Positions 43,586 through 52,784 of a stretch of DNA of 64,000 bases are shown here, piece by piece (positions within the stretch are counted from its first letter, which is position 1; every line of letters begins with the position of its first letter). A program made the translations under genes and the position numbers. The DNA is from Verrucomicrobia subdivision 3 bacterium UBA693. Lineage in GTDB: Bacteria; Verrucomicrobiota; Verrucomicrobiia; Limisphaerales; UBA8199. The stretch is from contig DBMR01000059.1 of the NCBI GenBank assembly GCA_002298785.1, positions 186,001 through 250,000 of the forward strand, given 5' to 3'. The notes beneath the pieces were generated by a model that was not told the origin of the DNA, made no database searches, and was given only the letters and a program-made list of their open reading frames with translations.

Positions 43586-44395
43586 ATGTTAAAACGGCCG
43601 CATTATATCGCCCTCGGCCTGGCTGCGTTATTGACGCTGTTGGTCTTGAATCTGCCCGCCCGCGCGACGGCGCGGTTGAAACTGGCTATCGGCGGCCTGT
43701 TTGTGCCGCTCTTCGGGCTGGCCAGTTCCACCCAGCAACTGCCTGCTAGCGCCAGTGATCTGCTCATTAGCCGGCGGGAATTACTACGGCAAAACGAGAG
43801 TCTGCGACGCGAGAATCAACAGTTGAAGCTTCAAAGCGCTCGCGCTGTCAATGTCGAGCGGGAGAATGCGCGGCTGCGGCAGATTGTGGGGTGGCAACAG
43901 CAGAAAGGGTGGAAGATGAAGCTTGGGAGCGTCATCTTGCGCGAGCCGGCCAATTGGTGGCGCACAGTTCAGATTGACCTTGGCCAGCGGGAAGGCATTA
44001 GTAACAACCTCCCGGTACTTACCACGGACGGTTTCCTGGTTGGGAGAACGGCTTCCGTGAGCTTGACTCGCTGTCAAGTAGTGCTGGTAGGCGACCCCAA
44101 CTGCCGTGTTTCCGCGCGGGTGGAGAACGAGAGCCGAGATACCGGGGTCATCGGCTCCGCCGGGCCACTCGAGAGTGAACTGGTGGAACTTGGCTACCTT
44201 TCCAGAAACGCTCTTCTGAAGCCAGGACAGGAAGTGGTCACCAGTGGGTTGGGGGGAATCTTCCCCAAGGATATTCCCATCGGAAAAATTGTGGACTCGC
44301 ACCAGGTCGAGTTTGGTTTTCAAACCCTGGCGCGCGTACGGCTGGCGGCAAATCTCAACGCCCTCGAAGAGGTTTGGGTTCTCCTGTCGAACTAA
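43586..44395 (+). CDS. mreC: Rod-shape-determining protein MreC
   Basis: 269 residues. One N-terminal membrane helix ('ALGLAALLTLLVLNL', about 8-22), a coiled coil (about 60-100, 'RRELLRQNESLRRENQQLKL' in part) and the double beta-barrel periplasmic domain ('GSVILREPANWWRTVQIDLG' in part, 'GFLVGRTASVSLTRCQVVLV' in part, 'VVTSGLGGIFPKDIPIGKI'). MreC links MreB and PBP2 in the elongasome. Length is within the usual range. It is followed by mreD after six bases. Confidence 0.95.
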   Translation: MLKRPHYIALGLAALLTLLVLNLPARATARLKLAIGGLFVPLFGLASSTQQLPASASDLLISRRELLRQNESLRRENQQLKLQSARAVNVERENARLRQIVGWQQQKGWKMKLGSVILREPANWWRTVQIDLGQREGISNNLPVLTTDGFLVGRTASVSLTRCQVVLVGDPNCRVSARVENESRDTGVIGSAGPLESELVELGYLSRNALLKPGQEVVTSGLGGIFPKDIPIGKIVDSHQVEFGFQTLARVRLAANLNALEEVWVLLSN

Positions 44396-44401
44396 AAGGC
44401 T

Positions 44402-44953
44402 ATGAACCTGGCACATCTCCTCTTCTTGCTGACCGCGGCCTTCCTGGCCGTGTTCGCACAGGCGGCGTTCCCGGTTGGGCGGATGCTGCTCGGAGCGCAA
44501 ATTGATCTGTTGCCGCCTTTGGTGGTCTACACCGCTTTGTCCAGCACGTTGAGCGGGGTTTGCCTGGTATCGGTTTGGGGCGGGTTGCTCTTTGACTCAC
44601 TCTCCGCCAACCCTTTGGGGACCAGCCTGGCCCCCCTGCTGTTAACGGGCGTCGCCATTTACATCAACCGCGAGCTCATCCTCAAGGACCAGGTGTTCGC
44701 TCAAGCCGTGCTTGGGACTTGTGCTGGAGCCGCTTTTGCCCTGATTTCACTGCTGATTCTGCTGCACCTGGGGAACCGTCCTGCTTTGGGATGGGGTACC
44801 CTTTGGCAAATCGCGGTCACCGCCACCGGCGGAGGGGTTTTGACTCCGATCACCTACAGGTTCTTCGGCTGGTTGCACCACCATTTGGCTCATGGGCAGG
44901 TGACCCAAACCAGCTTTCGCCCGGATCGGGAAATTCGACGAGGCCGCAACTGA
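44402..44953 (+). CDS. mreD: Rod-shape-determining protein MreD
   Basis: 183 residues with five to six predicted membrane helices ('LAHLLFLLTAAFLAVFAQAA' and following). MreD sequences are poorly conserved; the call rests on length, hydrophobicity and position between mreC and mrdA, which is the standard order. It is an inner-membrane elongasome component. The stop overlaps the mrdA start by one base (TGATG), indicating coupling. Confidence 0.9.
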   Translation: MNLAHLLFLLTAAFLAVFAQAAFPVGRMLLGAQIDLLPPLVVYTALSSTLSGVCLVSVWGGLLFDSLSANPLGTSLAPLLLTGVAIYINRELILKDQVFAQAVLGTCAGAAFALISLLILLHLGNRPALGWGTLWQIAVTATGGGVLTPITYRFFGWLHHHLAHGQVTQTSFRPDREIRRGRN

Positions 44954-46992
44954 TGCTCATTTTTGACCAACTGAGAAAGGACGACCCGCAACTGCGCACG
45001 GTTGCGCTGGCGGTGCTGGCCGGACTCAGCCTGTTGTTGGCGGGGCTTTGGTGGGTGCAGGTGGTAGGGCAGAATGAATACCAGGCGAATTTAGAGACGC
45101 AATCCTTCCGTACCGTGCGCCTGCCCGCAGTACGCGGGAAAATCATGGATCGAAACGGAATCCCGCTGGCGGAGAATCGCCCGGCGTATAATGTCAGTTT
45201 GTATCTGGAAGAATTACGGAGGCCGTTTGAGGAGGCCTACGCCGTGGCGGTCACTCAGGCTCGTGCCAATCTCCGGGCGCAGGCTGAACAGCGCGAGAAA
45301 GTCCTGCGGCGCAGCCTCAACCGTGAAGAACGCAAAGCCTTCGTGCTGGGGAGCAAGGATAAGACGGAGATCCGGAAGCAAGCCCGTTTTACCGTCGCCA
45401 GCAACGTGGTTTACCAGGTGGGGCGCCAAATCCAGGTGCCCTTAACCTTGGACCGGACCGATTTCGAACGGCACTATGACACTCGTCTAGCCCTGCCCTA
45501 CCCGGTGCTGAAGAACCTTGAACCCATCCAGATCGCCCGATTCCAGGAACAGTCGGCTTCCCTGCCCGGCGTGGATATCGAAATCCAGTCCACGCGCGTT
45601 TACCCCTATCAAAGCAGCGCCGCGCATTTGCTGGGTGCTCTCAGTCGCGACGATCGCTCGCTCGAGGGTGAGGAAGCGTTCTTTTCTTATCGGTTGCCTG
45701 ACTACCGCGGAGATTTGGGAATCGAATTCGGTTTTGATCGTTATTTGCGCGGGACGGCCGGAGCCAAGTCGGTCCTGGTGAACAATATTGGGTATCGCCA
45801 AATGGAGCAGGTCTGGAGCGCTGTGGAGCCAGGCTCGAATGTGGTGCTGACGGTGGATTTGCGGGTGCAACAAGCGGCGGAACGGGCGTTGTTGGAGGGG
45901 CCCCAGGGAATCCACACTCGCGGCGCCGCGGTGGTCATGAATGTCCAAAACGGCGATGTGCTGGCCCTGGCCTCCGCCCCAACGCTGAATCCCAATCATT
46001 TTATCCAGGGATTCCCCCGCGGCGAATGGCAGCGCATCACAGACACGCACGCCCAGAAGAACCGGGCTACGCAGGAAAATTATGCCCCCGGCTCCGTGTT
46101 CAAGACGGTGGTGGGATTGGCCGCACTGGAGGCGGGTGTTAGTCCCCATGAGAATCTAACTGTCCCGGCCAACCCGAACCAGCCCAACAAAGGCTATTAT
46201 CAGCTTGGCCGTCGGGTCATTCGTGACACAGCCCCTCCTGGCAGCTACGACTTCAAGCGCGCGCTTAAACTCTCCAGCAATACCTACTTCATTTCTCGCG
46301 GACTTCAGATCGGCCCGCAAGCAATCGTCGCCCTGGGGCATAAGCTCTTTCTTGGCGAACGCTTTGGCTTGCCGACCCGACAGGAAACGGGCGGCTATTT
46401 TCCTGATCCCGACCGTTTGCGCGCACGTTGGACCGATGGAAATACCGCGAACCTGTCCATTGGGCAGGATCCCGTGCTGATGACACCGTTGCAGGTCGCG
46501 GTCATGATCTCCGCCATGGCCAACGGCGGAACCGTCTTCTGGCCGCGCCTGGTGGCACGCATCGAGCCGGTCGACACCCTGTCCGGTTTTGGACCCCTCC
46601 AGTATCCGTCGGGACTGGTCCGGGGCGTCCTGGGGGTCAAACCCAGGAACCTGGCCATCCTGCACGAAGCGATGCTATCCGACACCGAGGATCCGGACGG
46701 CACGGGCCGAAGTGTGCGGGACCGCGCGGCCCTGCCGGGGTTGCGCATCTGTGGGAAGACTGGCACGGCGCAGATCATGGACGAGCGCAACGTCAAAACC
46801 GGCCAGACCACCTGGTTCGCGTCTTTCGCTCCTTACGAAAAGCCGAAATACGCCGTGGTAGTGATGGTGGAGGACGGCCCTTCCGGAGGCGCGTGTGCTC
46901 CCCTTGCCGGCAAGATTTACCAGGCATTGCTGGAGATGGAGAAGAGTGCGGAAGCCCAAGGCGCCGTCGCCAGACTGGAGGGAGGCCGATGA
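44953..46992 (+). CDS. mrdA: Penicillin-binding protein 2 (transpeptidase)
   Basis: 679 residues. An N-terminal membrane helix (about 18-38), then the PBP dimerisation domain starting 'VRLPAVRGKIMDRNGIPLAE' and the transpeptidase domain. Active-site motifs: SxxK in 'YAPGSVFKTVVGLAALEAG' (about 378), SxN in 'ALKLSSNTYFISRG' and KTG in 'RICGKTGTAQIMD'. It cross-links peptidoglycan in elongation, paired with RodA, whose gene overlaps by four bases. The ATG at 44953 is chosen because the open frame upstream lies within mreD in another frame. The length is slightly above that of E. coli PBP2. Confidence 0.96.
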   Translation: MLIFDQLRKDDPQLRTVALAVLAGLSLLLAGLWWVQVVGQNEYQANLETQSFRTVRLPAVRGKIMDRNGIPLAENRPAYNVSLYLEELRRPFEEAYAVAVTQARANLRAQAEQREKVLRRSLNREERKAFVLGSKDKTEIRKQARFTVASNVVYQVGRQIQVPLTLDRTDFERHYDTRLALPYPVLKNLEPIQIARFQEQSASLPGVDIEIQSTRVYPYQSSAAHLLGALSRDDRSLEGEEAFFSYRLPDYRGDLGIEFGFDRYLRGTAGAKSVLVNNIGYRQMEQVWSAVEPGSNVVLTVDLRVQQAAERALLEGPQGIHTRGAAVVMNVQNGDVLALASAPTLNPNHFIQGFPRGEWQRITDTHAQKNRATQENYAPGSVFKTVVGLAALEAGVSPHENLTVPANPNQPNKGYYQLGRRVIRDTAPPGSYDFKRALKLSSNTYFISRGLQIGPQAIVALGHKLFLGERFGLPTRQETGGYFPDPDRLRARWTDGNTANLSIGQDPVLMTPLQVAVMISAMANGGTVFWPRLVARIEPVDTLSGFGPLQYPSGLVRGVLGVKPRNLAILHEAMLSDTEDPDGTGRSVRDRAALPGLRICGKTGTAQIMDERNVKTGQTTWFASFAPYEKPKYAVVVMVEDGPSGGACAPLAGKIYQALLEMEKSAEAQGAVARLEGGR

Positions 46993-48206
46993 TGCGCTCC
47001 GGTTTCCTGTTCAGCGAATCCCAGTCGCGAATCGAGAGGCTTCAGGTCGCGGCCCTGGTTGGGTTGATGCTGATTGGCGCGGCGTTTGTGTTCAGCGCCA
47101 CCATGGTTACCGAGGCGGCGGGCGCCGCCCCCTGGTACAGCCAAAGCTGGTTCCGACAAATGGTGTGGTACGGCCTCGGTGCGACCGCCGGCATCGCGGT
47201 CTGTGCCGTGGACTACCGTATCTGGGCGCGTTGGTCTCTGGTCATTTATTGGGGAACGATTCTGCTTCTAATCGCCGTGCTGGTGCCTGGCATCGGCTCG
47301 ATGCGCTTTGGTGCGCGCCGTTGGATTGACCTGGGCTTCTTCCAGTTTCAACCCTCGGAATTTGCCAAACTGGCGTTTGTCCTGGCCCAGGCACACTTCC
47401 TAAGCCGGCCGGTGGATGAGTTGCGCGCGCCGATCATTTTTGCCAAAGCGCTCGGTTTGATGGCGCTGCCGTTCTTCTTGATCATGAAAGAGCCCGATCT
47501 GGGTTCAGCGCTGGTGTTGCTGCCCGCCGGGCTGGTGATGATGTTTGTGGCCGGAACTCCCAAACGCTACCTGGTCCGCCTGGGAATTGTGGTGGGTGTG
47601 CTGGGAGCTCTATTCCTGGTGGACGTTTTGTTTGCTCCGCACAATTGGCAAATCAAGTTGGAGGATTACCAGCGCCGGCGCTTGCTGGTGTATTTTGGCA
47701 TACAACCCGCAGCCGCTCCCGGTGCGACCAAAGCCCAGCAGGAGGCATTGCGCCGACAGCAATTTGACGATTCCCACAACGTGCGGCAGGCGCTGATTTC
47801 CGTCGGCTCGGGAGGTTGGATGGGCAAGGGTTGGCGGCGCGGGACTCAAAACGCGCTGGGCTACCTGCCCCGGGCGGTAGCGCATAATGATTTTATCTTC
47901 TCGGTGATTGCCGAGGAGCGAGGATTTGTAGGCAGCGTGATGGTGATCACGCTGTACGGAGTGGTTCTCTTCACGGGAATCCGAATCTCCGGCCAGGCGC
48001 GCGATCGCCTGGGCAAAATTATGGCGGTTGGCATCGTCATGATCTTTTTCAGCCACGTGTTTATCAATATCGGGATGAATATTCGCCTCATGCCGGTGAC
48101 GGGCGTGCCACTGCCGCTGCTTAGTTACGGCGGGTCATCAGTGCTCAGCTCGTTAATCGCGATCGGTATGCTGCAAAACATCCACATCTATCGAAAGGCC
48201 TATTAA
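46989..48206 (+). CDS. rodA: SEDS peptidoglycan polymerase RodA
   Basis: 405 residues with about ten membrane helices. SEDS landmarks: 'GSMRFGARRWIDLGFFQFQP' then 'SEFAKLAFVLAQA', 'FFLIMKEPDLGSALVLLPAG', 'ALISVGSGGWMGKGWRRGTQ', 'HNDFIFSVIAEERGFVGSV' and 'LMPVTGVPLPLLSYGGSS'. The Glu/Asp residues in these loops form the glycosyltransferase site. Two adjacent ATGs (46989, 46992) are possible; GGAGG at 46981-46985 fits the second slightly better by spacing. Its start overlaps mrdA (ATGA). An RNase E/G gene begins one base after its stop. Confidence 0.96.
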   Translation: MMRSGFLFSESQSRIERLQVAALVGLMLIGAAFVFSATMVTEAAGAAPWYSQSWFRQMVWYGLGATAGIAVCAVDYRIWARWSLVIYWGTILLLIAVLVPGIGSMRFGARRWIDLGFFQFQPSEFAKLAFVLAQAHFLSRPVDELRAPIIFAKALGLMALPFFLIMKEPDLGSALVLLPAGLVMMFVAGTPKRYLVRLGIVVGVLGALFLVDVLFAPHNWQIKLEDYQRRRLLVYFGIQPAAAPGATKAQQEALRRQQFDDSHNVRQALISVGSGGWMGKGWRRGTQNALGYLPRAVAHNDFIFSVIAEERGFVGSVMVITLYGVVLFTGIRISGQARDRLGKIMAVGIVMIFFSHVFINIGMNIRLMPVTGVPLPLLSYGGSSVLSSLIAIGMLQNIHIYRKAY

Positions 48207-48207
48207 T

Positions 48208-50178
48208 ATGAGTGAAAGAAACTTCTCCCGGCGGCGCCGGGGCGGAATGCGCTTCCGGCCCAGCGGTGGCCTGGGGCACACCCAACAACAGCAACGCCAG
48301 GATCGCGATGCTTTGCAGGCCCGTTCCGAAGCCATCGGCGAGCCGGGCGCGACGGAAAAGGTGTACGAACACCGCCACGCCACCGAAATCGACCGGTCGG
48401 AAAACCTTGCCGCCGGCCTGCCGGCGGAAGGACTCCCCCGTCCGGACGTCGAAGCGGCCAAGCATGATTTCCGCGAGCCCAACCTCCAAACGCCCGCTGA
48501 AGTGCACGAGGAAAAGCCGTATGAACCGGTGGTGGTCTCGGAGCGGCCCAAAGGCATTCTGGACAGCATCCGCCTCGTCGCTACCAGCTTGGTGAAGAAG
48601 GTGCAACGGCTCATCAAGCCGGTGAAACGCCAGCATAAAGAGGTAGTCATCAACGCCGAAACCCTGGAGACGCGGGTAGCGGTGCTCGAAGAGGGACGGC
48701 TCGAGGAGTTTACCATCGAGCGCACGTCCGAAGAACGGCTGGTGGGCAGCATTTTCAAGGGGAAAGTCCGTAATCTCGAAGACGGTCTGAAGGCCGCTTT
48801 CGTAGACATCGGTTTCGAGAAAAATGCTTTTCTGCACTATTGGGACATCGTGCCCAGCAGTTTTGACAGCGGCGTCGAAATTGTTGAACGCGAAGGCAAC
48901 CGGCGCCGGGATCGCCCCAAGATCACCCAGAAGGACATACCCCGCATTTATCCGCCAGGAGGAGAAATCATCGTGCAGGTGACCAAAGGCCCAATCGGGA
49001 CCAAAGGCCCCCGCGTGACCACCAACCTCGTGCTGCCCGGGCGTTACCTGGTGCTGTTGCCCAACTCGGACCAAAGTGGCATTTCCCGGAAGATCGAAAA
49101 TCAACAGGAGCGAGCCCGGCTGAAGAAGATTCTCCGGGAACTGAGCATTCCCGAAGGCATGGGCGTGATCATGCGCACCGTCGGCGAAGGCCAGCAAAAG
49201 CGCTATTTCGTGCGGGACCTGGCCCTGCTCCTCGAAGAATGGAAGCTCATCCAGGATCGGATCAAAGCCCAGCCACCGGCCACTTGTGTGTTCCAGGAAC
49301 CCGATCTAATCGAACGCACGGTTCGCGATTTCCTCACCGAAGATGTGGAACGAATCGTGGTGGATAGTCCCCAGGCTTGCGACCGGATGCGGGATATGAT
49401 CGCCAAGATTTCTCGTCGTTCCGCGGACAAAGTTAAGCTCTACAGCGATCCGCAGCCGATCTTTGACCGTTTCGGCATCACCCGCCAACTGGAGAATGCC
49501 TTTTCGCGCCAGGTCCATCTGAAGAGCGGCGGCTACATTGTCGTGGATGAGACGGAAGCCCTGGTGGCCATCGATGTGAACACCGGGCGTCATAAAGGCA
49601 GCAAAGACCAGGAATCCACCATTTTGAAAGTGAACCTGGAAGCCGCCGATGAGATCACCCGTCAACTGCGCCTGCGGAACATGGGTGGCCTGATTGTGCT
49701 CGATTTCATTGACATGAAATCCCGGCGTGATCAGCAATCCGTGTATCAACGCATGAAAGACGGACTGCGACGCGACAAAGCCAAGACCCATGTCCTGCCA
49801 ATATCCCAACTTGGGCTCATGGAAATGACGCGGCAGCGCCACTCCGAGAGTGTGAACGCGGCGGTCTACGACGATTGCCCGTACTGCAAAGGCCGGGGCA
49901 AAGTGAAGAGCACGTTGACCATGAGCGTCGAGATTCAGCGCAAGCTCAGCGAAATCCTGAAAAAGCGCTCGCGCGACGAGTCCGATTTCCAATTGCGAAT
50001 TGTGGTGCACCCTACCATCCTGGAACGGCTGCGCACCGAGGACGAAAAGCACTTGATCGAGATGGAGAAACGCTATTTCGGTAAGCTATCATTCCGCGCC
50101 GATCCCAACCTGCACGCCGAGCAGTTTAAGATCGTCAATGTGACCACGAACGAAGAGTTGGCCAGCGTGAATTGCTGA
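48208..50178 (+). CDS. rng: Ribonuclease E/G family endoribonuclease with extended N terminus
   Basis: 656 residues. The catalytic part starts near residue 148 ('KEVVINAETLETRVAVLEEG') and contains an S1 domain ('LVGSIFKGKVRNLEDGLKAA' in part), 'GRYLVLLPN', and the DNase I-like site with Asp in 'ALVAIDVNTGR' and 'GGLIVLDFIDM'. 'CPYCKGRGKVKS' is the Zn-link that holds the dimer. The first 145 residues are basic and polar with an Arg-rich start ('RRRRGGMRFRP'), unlike E. coli RNase G, and may bind RNA or proteins. It acts in rRNA maturation and mRNA decay. The gene starts one base after rodA; mre-rng linkage is known in E. coli. Confidence 0.93.
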   Translation: MSERNFSRRRRGGMRFRPSGGLGHTQQQQRQDRDALQARSEAIGEPGATEKVYEHRHATEIDRSENLAAGLPAEGLPRPDVEAAKHDFREPNLQTPAEVHEEKPYEPVVVSERPKGILDSIRLVATSLVKKVQRLIKPVKRQHKEVVINAETLETRVAVLEEGRLEEFTIERTSEERLVGSIFKGKVRNLEDGLKAAFVDIGFEKNAFLHYWDIVPSSFDSGVEIVEREGNRRRDRPKITQKDIPRIYPPGGEIIVQVTKGPIGTKGPRVTTNLVLPGRYLVLLPNSDQSGISRKIENQQERARLKKILRELSIPEGMGVIMRTVGEGQQKRYFVRDLALLLEEWKLIQDRIKAQPPATCVFQEPDLIERTVRDFLTEDVERIVVDSPQACDRMRDMIAKISRRSADKVKLYSDPQPIFDRFGITRQLENAFSRQVHLKSGGYIVVDETEALVAIDVNTGRHKGSKDQESTILKVNLEAADEITRQLRLRNMGGLIVLDFIDMKSRRDQQSVYQRMKDGLRRDKAKTHVLPISQLGLMEMTRQRHSESVNAAVYDDCPYCKGRGKVKSTLTMSVEIQRKLSEILKKRSRDESDFQLRIVVHPTILERLRTEDEKHLIEMEKRYFGKLSFRADPNLHAEQFKIVNVTTNEELASVNC

Positions 50179-50228
50179 CCAGTTTGGAATTAATGAGGGT
50201 GGAGGACCGCTCCACCCTTCTTCTTAAT

Positions 50229-51290
50229 ATGAAAACACTGGTGGCTGGAGCCTGGATTCTGTTAGTCGCGCAATATTGCGCACTGGGGGCGTTCTCGAAT
50301 GAATGGGTCCGCATGAAGCCGGTCGTGCCGCAAGGGTATGTTTGCCAGCGCGCCGCTCATCCCCTGAAAATCGATGGGCGCCTGGATGAAGCAGACTGGC
50401 AACGCGCTCCCTGGACCAGCGACTTCGTCGACATCGAGGGGGCGGCAAAGCCCAAACCGCGCTTTCGGACCCGGGCCAAAATGCTGTGGGACGACACTTA
50501 TTTCTATGTGGCTGCCGAATTGGAGGAGCCGCACGTTTGGGCCACCTTGACGAATCACGACGCCATAATCTTTCAGGATCCCGATTTTGAGATCTTCATC
50601 GATCCCAACGGGGACAATCATGAATACTACGAGATCGAGTTGAACGCGTTTAACACCGAGTGGGATTTGCGCCTGCGCAAACCGTACAAGGACGGCGGCC
50701 CGGCGCTGAACGAGTGGGAGATCCCCGGGTTTTTGAGCGCGGTGCACGTCAATGGCACGATCAACGATGCACGCGACCGGGATCAGGGTTGGACCTTGGA
50801 AATTGCGTTCCCCTGGCGGGCCCTGGCCCAGTTTGCCGGCCGCCAATGTCCGCCCAGCGAAGGAGACCAGTGGCGGGTGGATTTCTCCCGAGTCGAATGG
50901 CAAATCCGGATCGAAGACGGTAAATATGTGAAGATCCCCAAAACCCCGGAGGATAATTGGGTGTGGTCCCCGACCGGTATCGTGGACATGCACCGCCCGG
51001 AAAAATGGGGCTTCGTCCAATTCACCCGAAAGACGGATGGTTCTACCGTCTATAAGCCAATCCCCACGCTGCCTGCAAGGAATCGGCTGATGGAGATCTA
51101 TTACAACCAGCGATCCTTTTTTGCACAGCACCAACGGTACGCGACCAGTTTGAAAGAACTTGGTCTGGATGAAGATCGTGAGACCGGGGCTGCCACCATC
51201 AAAATCACTCCGCAGGGGTATGACGCCAGCGTGCCGGCGCCGGGTGGCAAAACCTGTCATATTCGTCAGGATTCGTTGCTAACGGAATGA
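50229..51290 (+). CDS. CBM9-like exported carbohydrate-binding protein
   Basis: 353 residues. Signal peptide about 1-23. The domain starts 'HPLKIDGRLDEADWQRAPW', then 'RTRAKMLWDDTYFYVAAELE' (in part), 'FEIFIDPNGDNHEYYEIELN' and 'WTLEIAFPWRAL', the usual order of a CBM9-like module (DOMON-related). In xylanases CBM9 binds sugar ends; stand-alone forms are common in exported proteins and may bind glycans. ATG 50229 gives a proper signal peptide, whereas the open frame starts earlier at 50172, inside the RNase gene. The stop overlaps the GHL10 gene as ATGA, so the two are coupled. Confidence 0.85.
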   Translation: MKTLVAGAWILLVAQYCALGAFSNEWVRMKPVVPQGYVCQRAAHPLKIDGRLDEADWQRAPWTSDFVDIEGAAKPKPRFRTRAKMLWDDTYFYVAAELEEPHVWATLTNHDAIIFQDPDFEIFIDPNGDNHEYYEIELNAFNTEWDLRLRKPYKDGGPALNEWEIPGFLSAVHVNGTINDARDRDQGWTLEIAFPWRALAQFAGRQCPPSEGDQWRVDFSRVEWQIRIEDGKYVKIPKTPEDNWVWSPTGIVDMHRPEKWGFVQFTRKTDGSTVYKPIPTLPARNRLMEIYYNQRSFFAQHQRYATSLKELGLDEDRETGAATIKITPQGYDASVPAPGGKTCHIRQDSLLTE

Positions 51291-52783
51291 CGCCGCGCCC
51301 CCTCATTCTCGTTGCGGTCGTCGTGCAGTGCCTGATGGGGTTGCCGGCAGTCGCACAATATCAGCCCTGCCAGGTTACGCCCCCTGCTCCACCGCGAGAA
51401 TATCGCGCTGCGTGGGTTGCCAGTGTCGGTAACATTGACTGGCCCTCCACCAATTCGCTGACGACCGCCCAACAGCGCGCGGAATTGGTCGGGATGCTGG
51501 ACCGCGCCGCCCGGCTGAAGCTAAACGCGATCTTCCTTCAAGTCCGACCGGGGTGTGACGCACTCTACGCTTCGAAGCTCGAACCCTGGTCCGAGTATCT
51601 TACTGGTAGAATGGGCCAGGCCCCTGTCCCGCTTTATGACCCGCTGGAATTTGCGGTTCGGGAAGCCCACCGGCGAGGACTCGAATTGCATGCCTGGTTC
51701 AATCCTTACCGGGCGCATCATTCCTCCTCGAAATCTCCCATTTCCCGGGATCATATCAGCGTGACCCGCCCGCAATTGGTGCGCACTTACGGACGTCAAT
51801 TATGGTTGGACCCCGGTGAAAAGGAGGTTCAGGACTATTCGCTGTCGGTGGTGATGGATGTGGTGCGGCGTTATGACGTGGATGGCGTGCACTTTGACGA
51901 TTATTTTTACCCTTATAAGGAGCGTGATGCCGCCGGGCGTCAGATCGAATTTCCTGATGAACGAAGCTGGCGAAAGTACGGAGTGCCGAGCGGGCTGACT
52001 CGGGACGACTGGCGGCGTCGAAACGTGGATCAGTTCATTGCGCGCACCTACCAGTCAATCAAAGCCGCCAAGCCCTGGGTCCGATTCGGCGTCAGTCCGT
52101 TCGGAATCTGGCGTCCAAACAATCCGCCGCAAATTCGGGGATTTGATGCCTGGGCCGAATTGTATGCCGACTCCAAGAAATGGTTGGGGAACGGGTGGGT
52201 GGATTATTTTGTTCCGCAATTGTATTGGGCGATAGATCCGCCGCAGCAGAGTTTCCCGGCGTTGTTGGGATGGTGGGCGGCACAGAATCCGAAAGGCCGG
52301 CTACTACTCGCCGGCATGGATAGCACGAAAGTGGGCCGGGCCTGGAAAGCTGAGGAGATCGTTCGGCAGGCTGGTTTGACCCGCCAACAGACTGGCGCGT
52401 CTGGACAAGTGTATTGGAACATGAAGAGCCTGATGAGAGGTCCGGAACTGGAAGAGGCGTTGCAGCGCAGCGTGTATACTGAACCCGCACTCCCTCCCCC
52501 ACTTCCCTGGATTAGCAGCCAGGCCCCGGCAACTCCGCAATTGCGCATCACCGGATCGCAACCAGTCAAGGTTTCCTGGAAAACGGTCGAATCAGATAAA
52601 ATTTCTGCCTGGATCTTGCAAACAAAGACCAGTGGCCAATGGCAGAACCTTATCCTTCCTGCCGCTCAACGCGCCTTTGATCTCGAAAAATCCCTGCCGG
52701 ACGTGATAGCGGTGACGGGGGTTAATCGATTCGGAAAGTTAGGCGGCGTGGCAGCTTGCGAGCGCACCATCGCTCCAAAATGA
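51287..52783 (+). CDS. Glycosyl hydrolase-like 10 (GHL10, DUF187) exported protein
   Basis: 498 residues. Signal peptide about 1-22. The GHL10 TIM barrel begins 'REYRAAWVASVGNIDWPS' and shows 'LKLNAIFLQVRPGCDALYAS', 'GLELHAWFNPYRA', 'YDVDGVHFDDYFYPY' with the two acidic residues usual for the active site, 'KPWVRFGVSPFGIWR' and 'DYFVPQLYWA'. A C-terminal beta domain follows ('QPVKVSWKTVESDKI...'). Substrate of the family is not established; peptidoglycan or glycan cleavage is proposed. It overlaps the CBM9-like gene by ATGA and precedes rnpB, whose 3' end lies on the other strand. Confidence 0.88.
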   Translation: MTPRPLILVAVVVQCLMGLPAVAQYQPCQVTPPAPPREYRAAWVASVGNIDWPSTNSLTTAQQRAELVGMLDRAARLKLNAIFLQVRPGCDALYASKLEPWSEYLTGRMGQAPVPLYDPLEFAVREAHRRGLELHAWFNPYRAHHSSSKSPISRDHISVTRPQLVRTYGRQLWLDPGEKEVQDYSLSVVMDVVRRYDVDGVHFDDYFYPYKERDAAGRQIEFPDERSWRKYGVPSGLTRDDWRRRNVDQFIARTYQSIKAAKPWVRFGVSPFGIWRPNNPPQIRGFDAWAELYADSKKWLGNGWVDYFVPQLYWAIDPPQQSFPALLGWWAAQNPKGRLLLAGMDSTKVGRAWKAEEIVRQAGLTRQQTGASGQVYWNMKSLMRGPELEEALQRSVYTEPALPPPLPWISSQAPATPQLRITGSQPVKVSWKTVESDKISAWILQTKTSGQWQNLILPAAQRAFDLEKSLPDVIAVTGVNRFGKLGGVAACERTIAPK

Positions 52784-52784
52784 A

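Noticed and set aside
48145..49197. 350-codon antisense frame opposite rodA end and RNase E/G
   Set aside because: Lies wholly over conserved motifs of RNase E/G, has no recognisable product, and arises from GC-rich codon bias.
50262..51260. 332-codon antisense frame opposite the CBM9-like gene
   Set aside because: The plus-strand protein has a signal peptide and family motifs; the antisense product has none.
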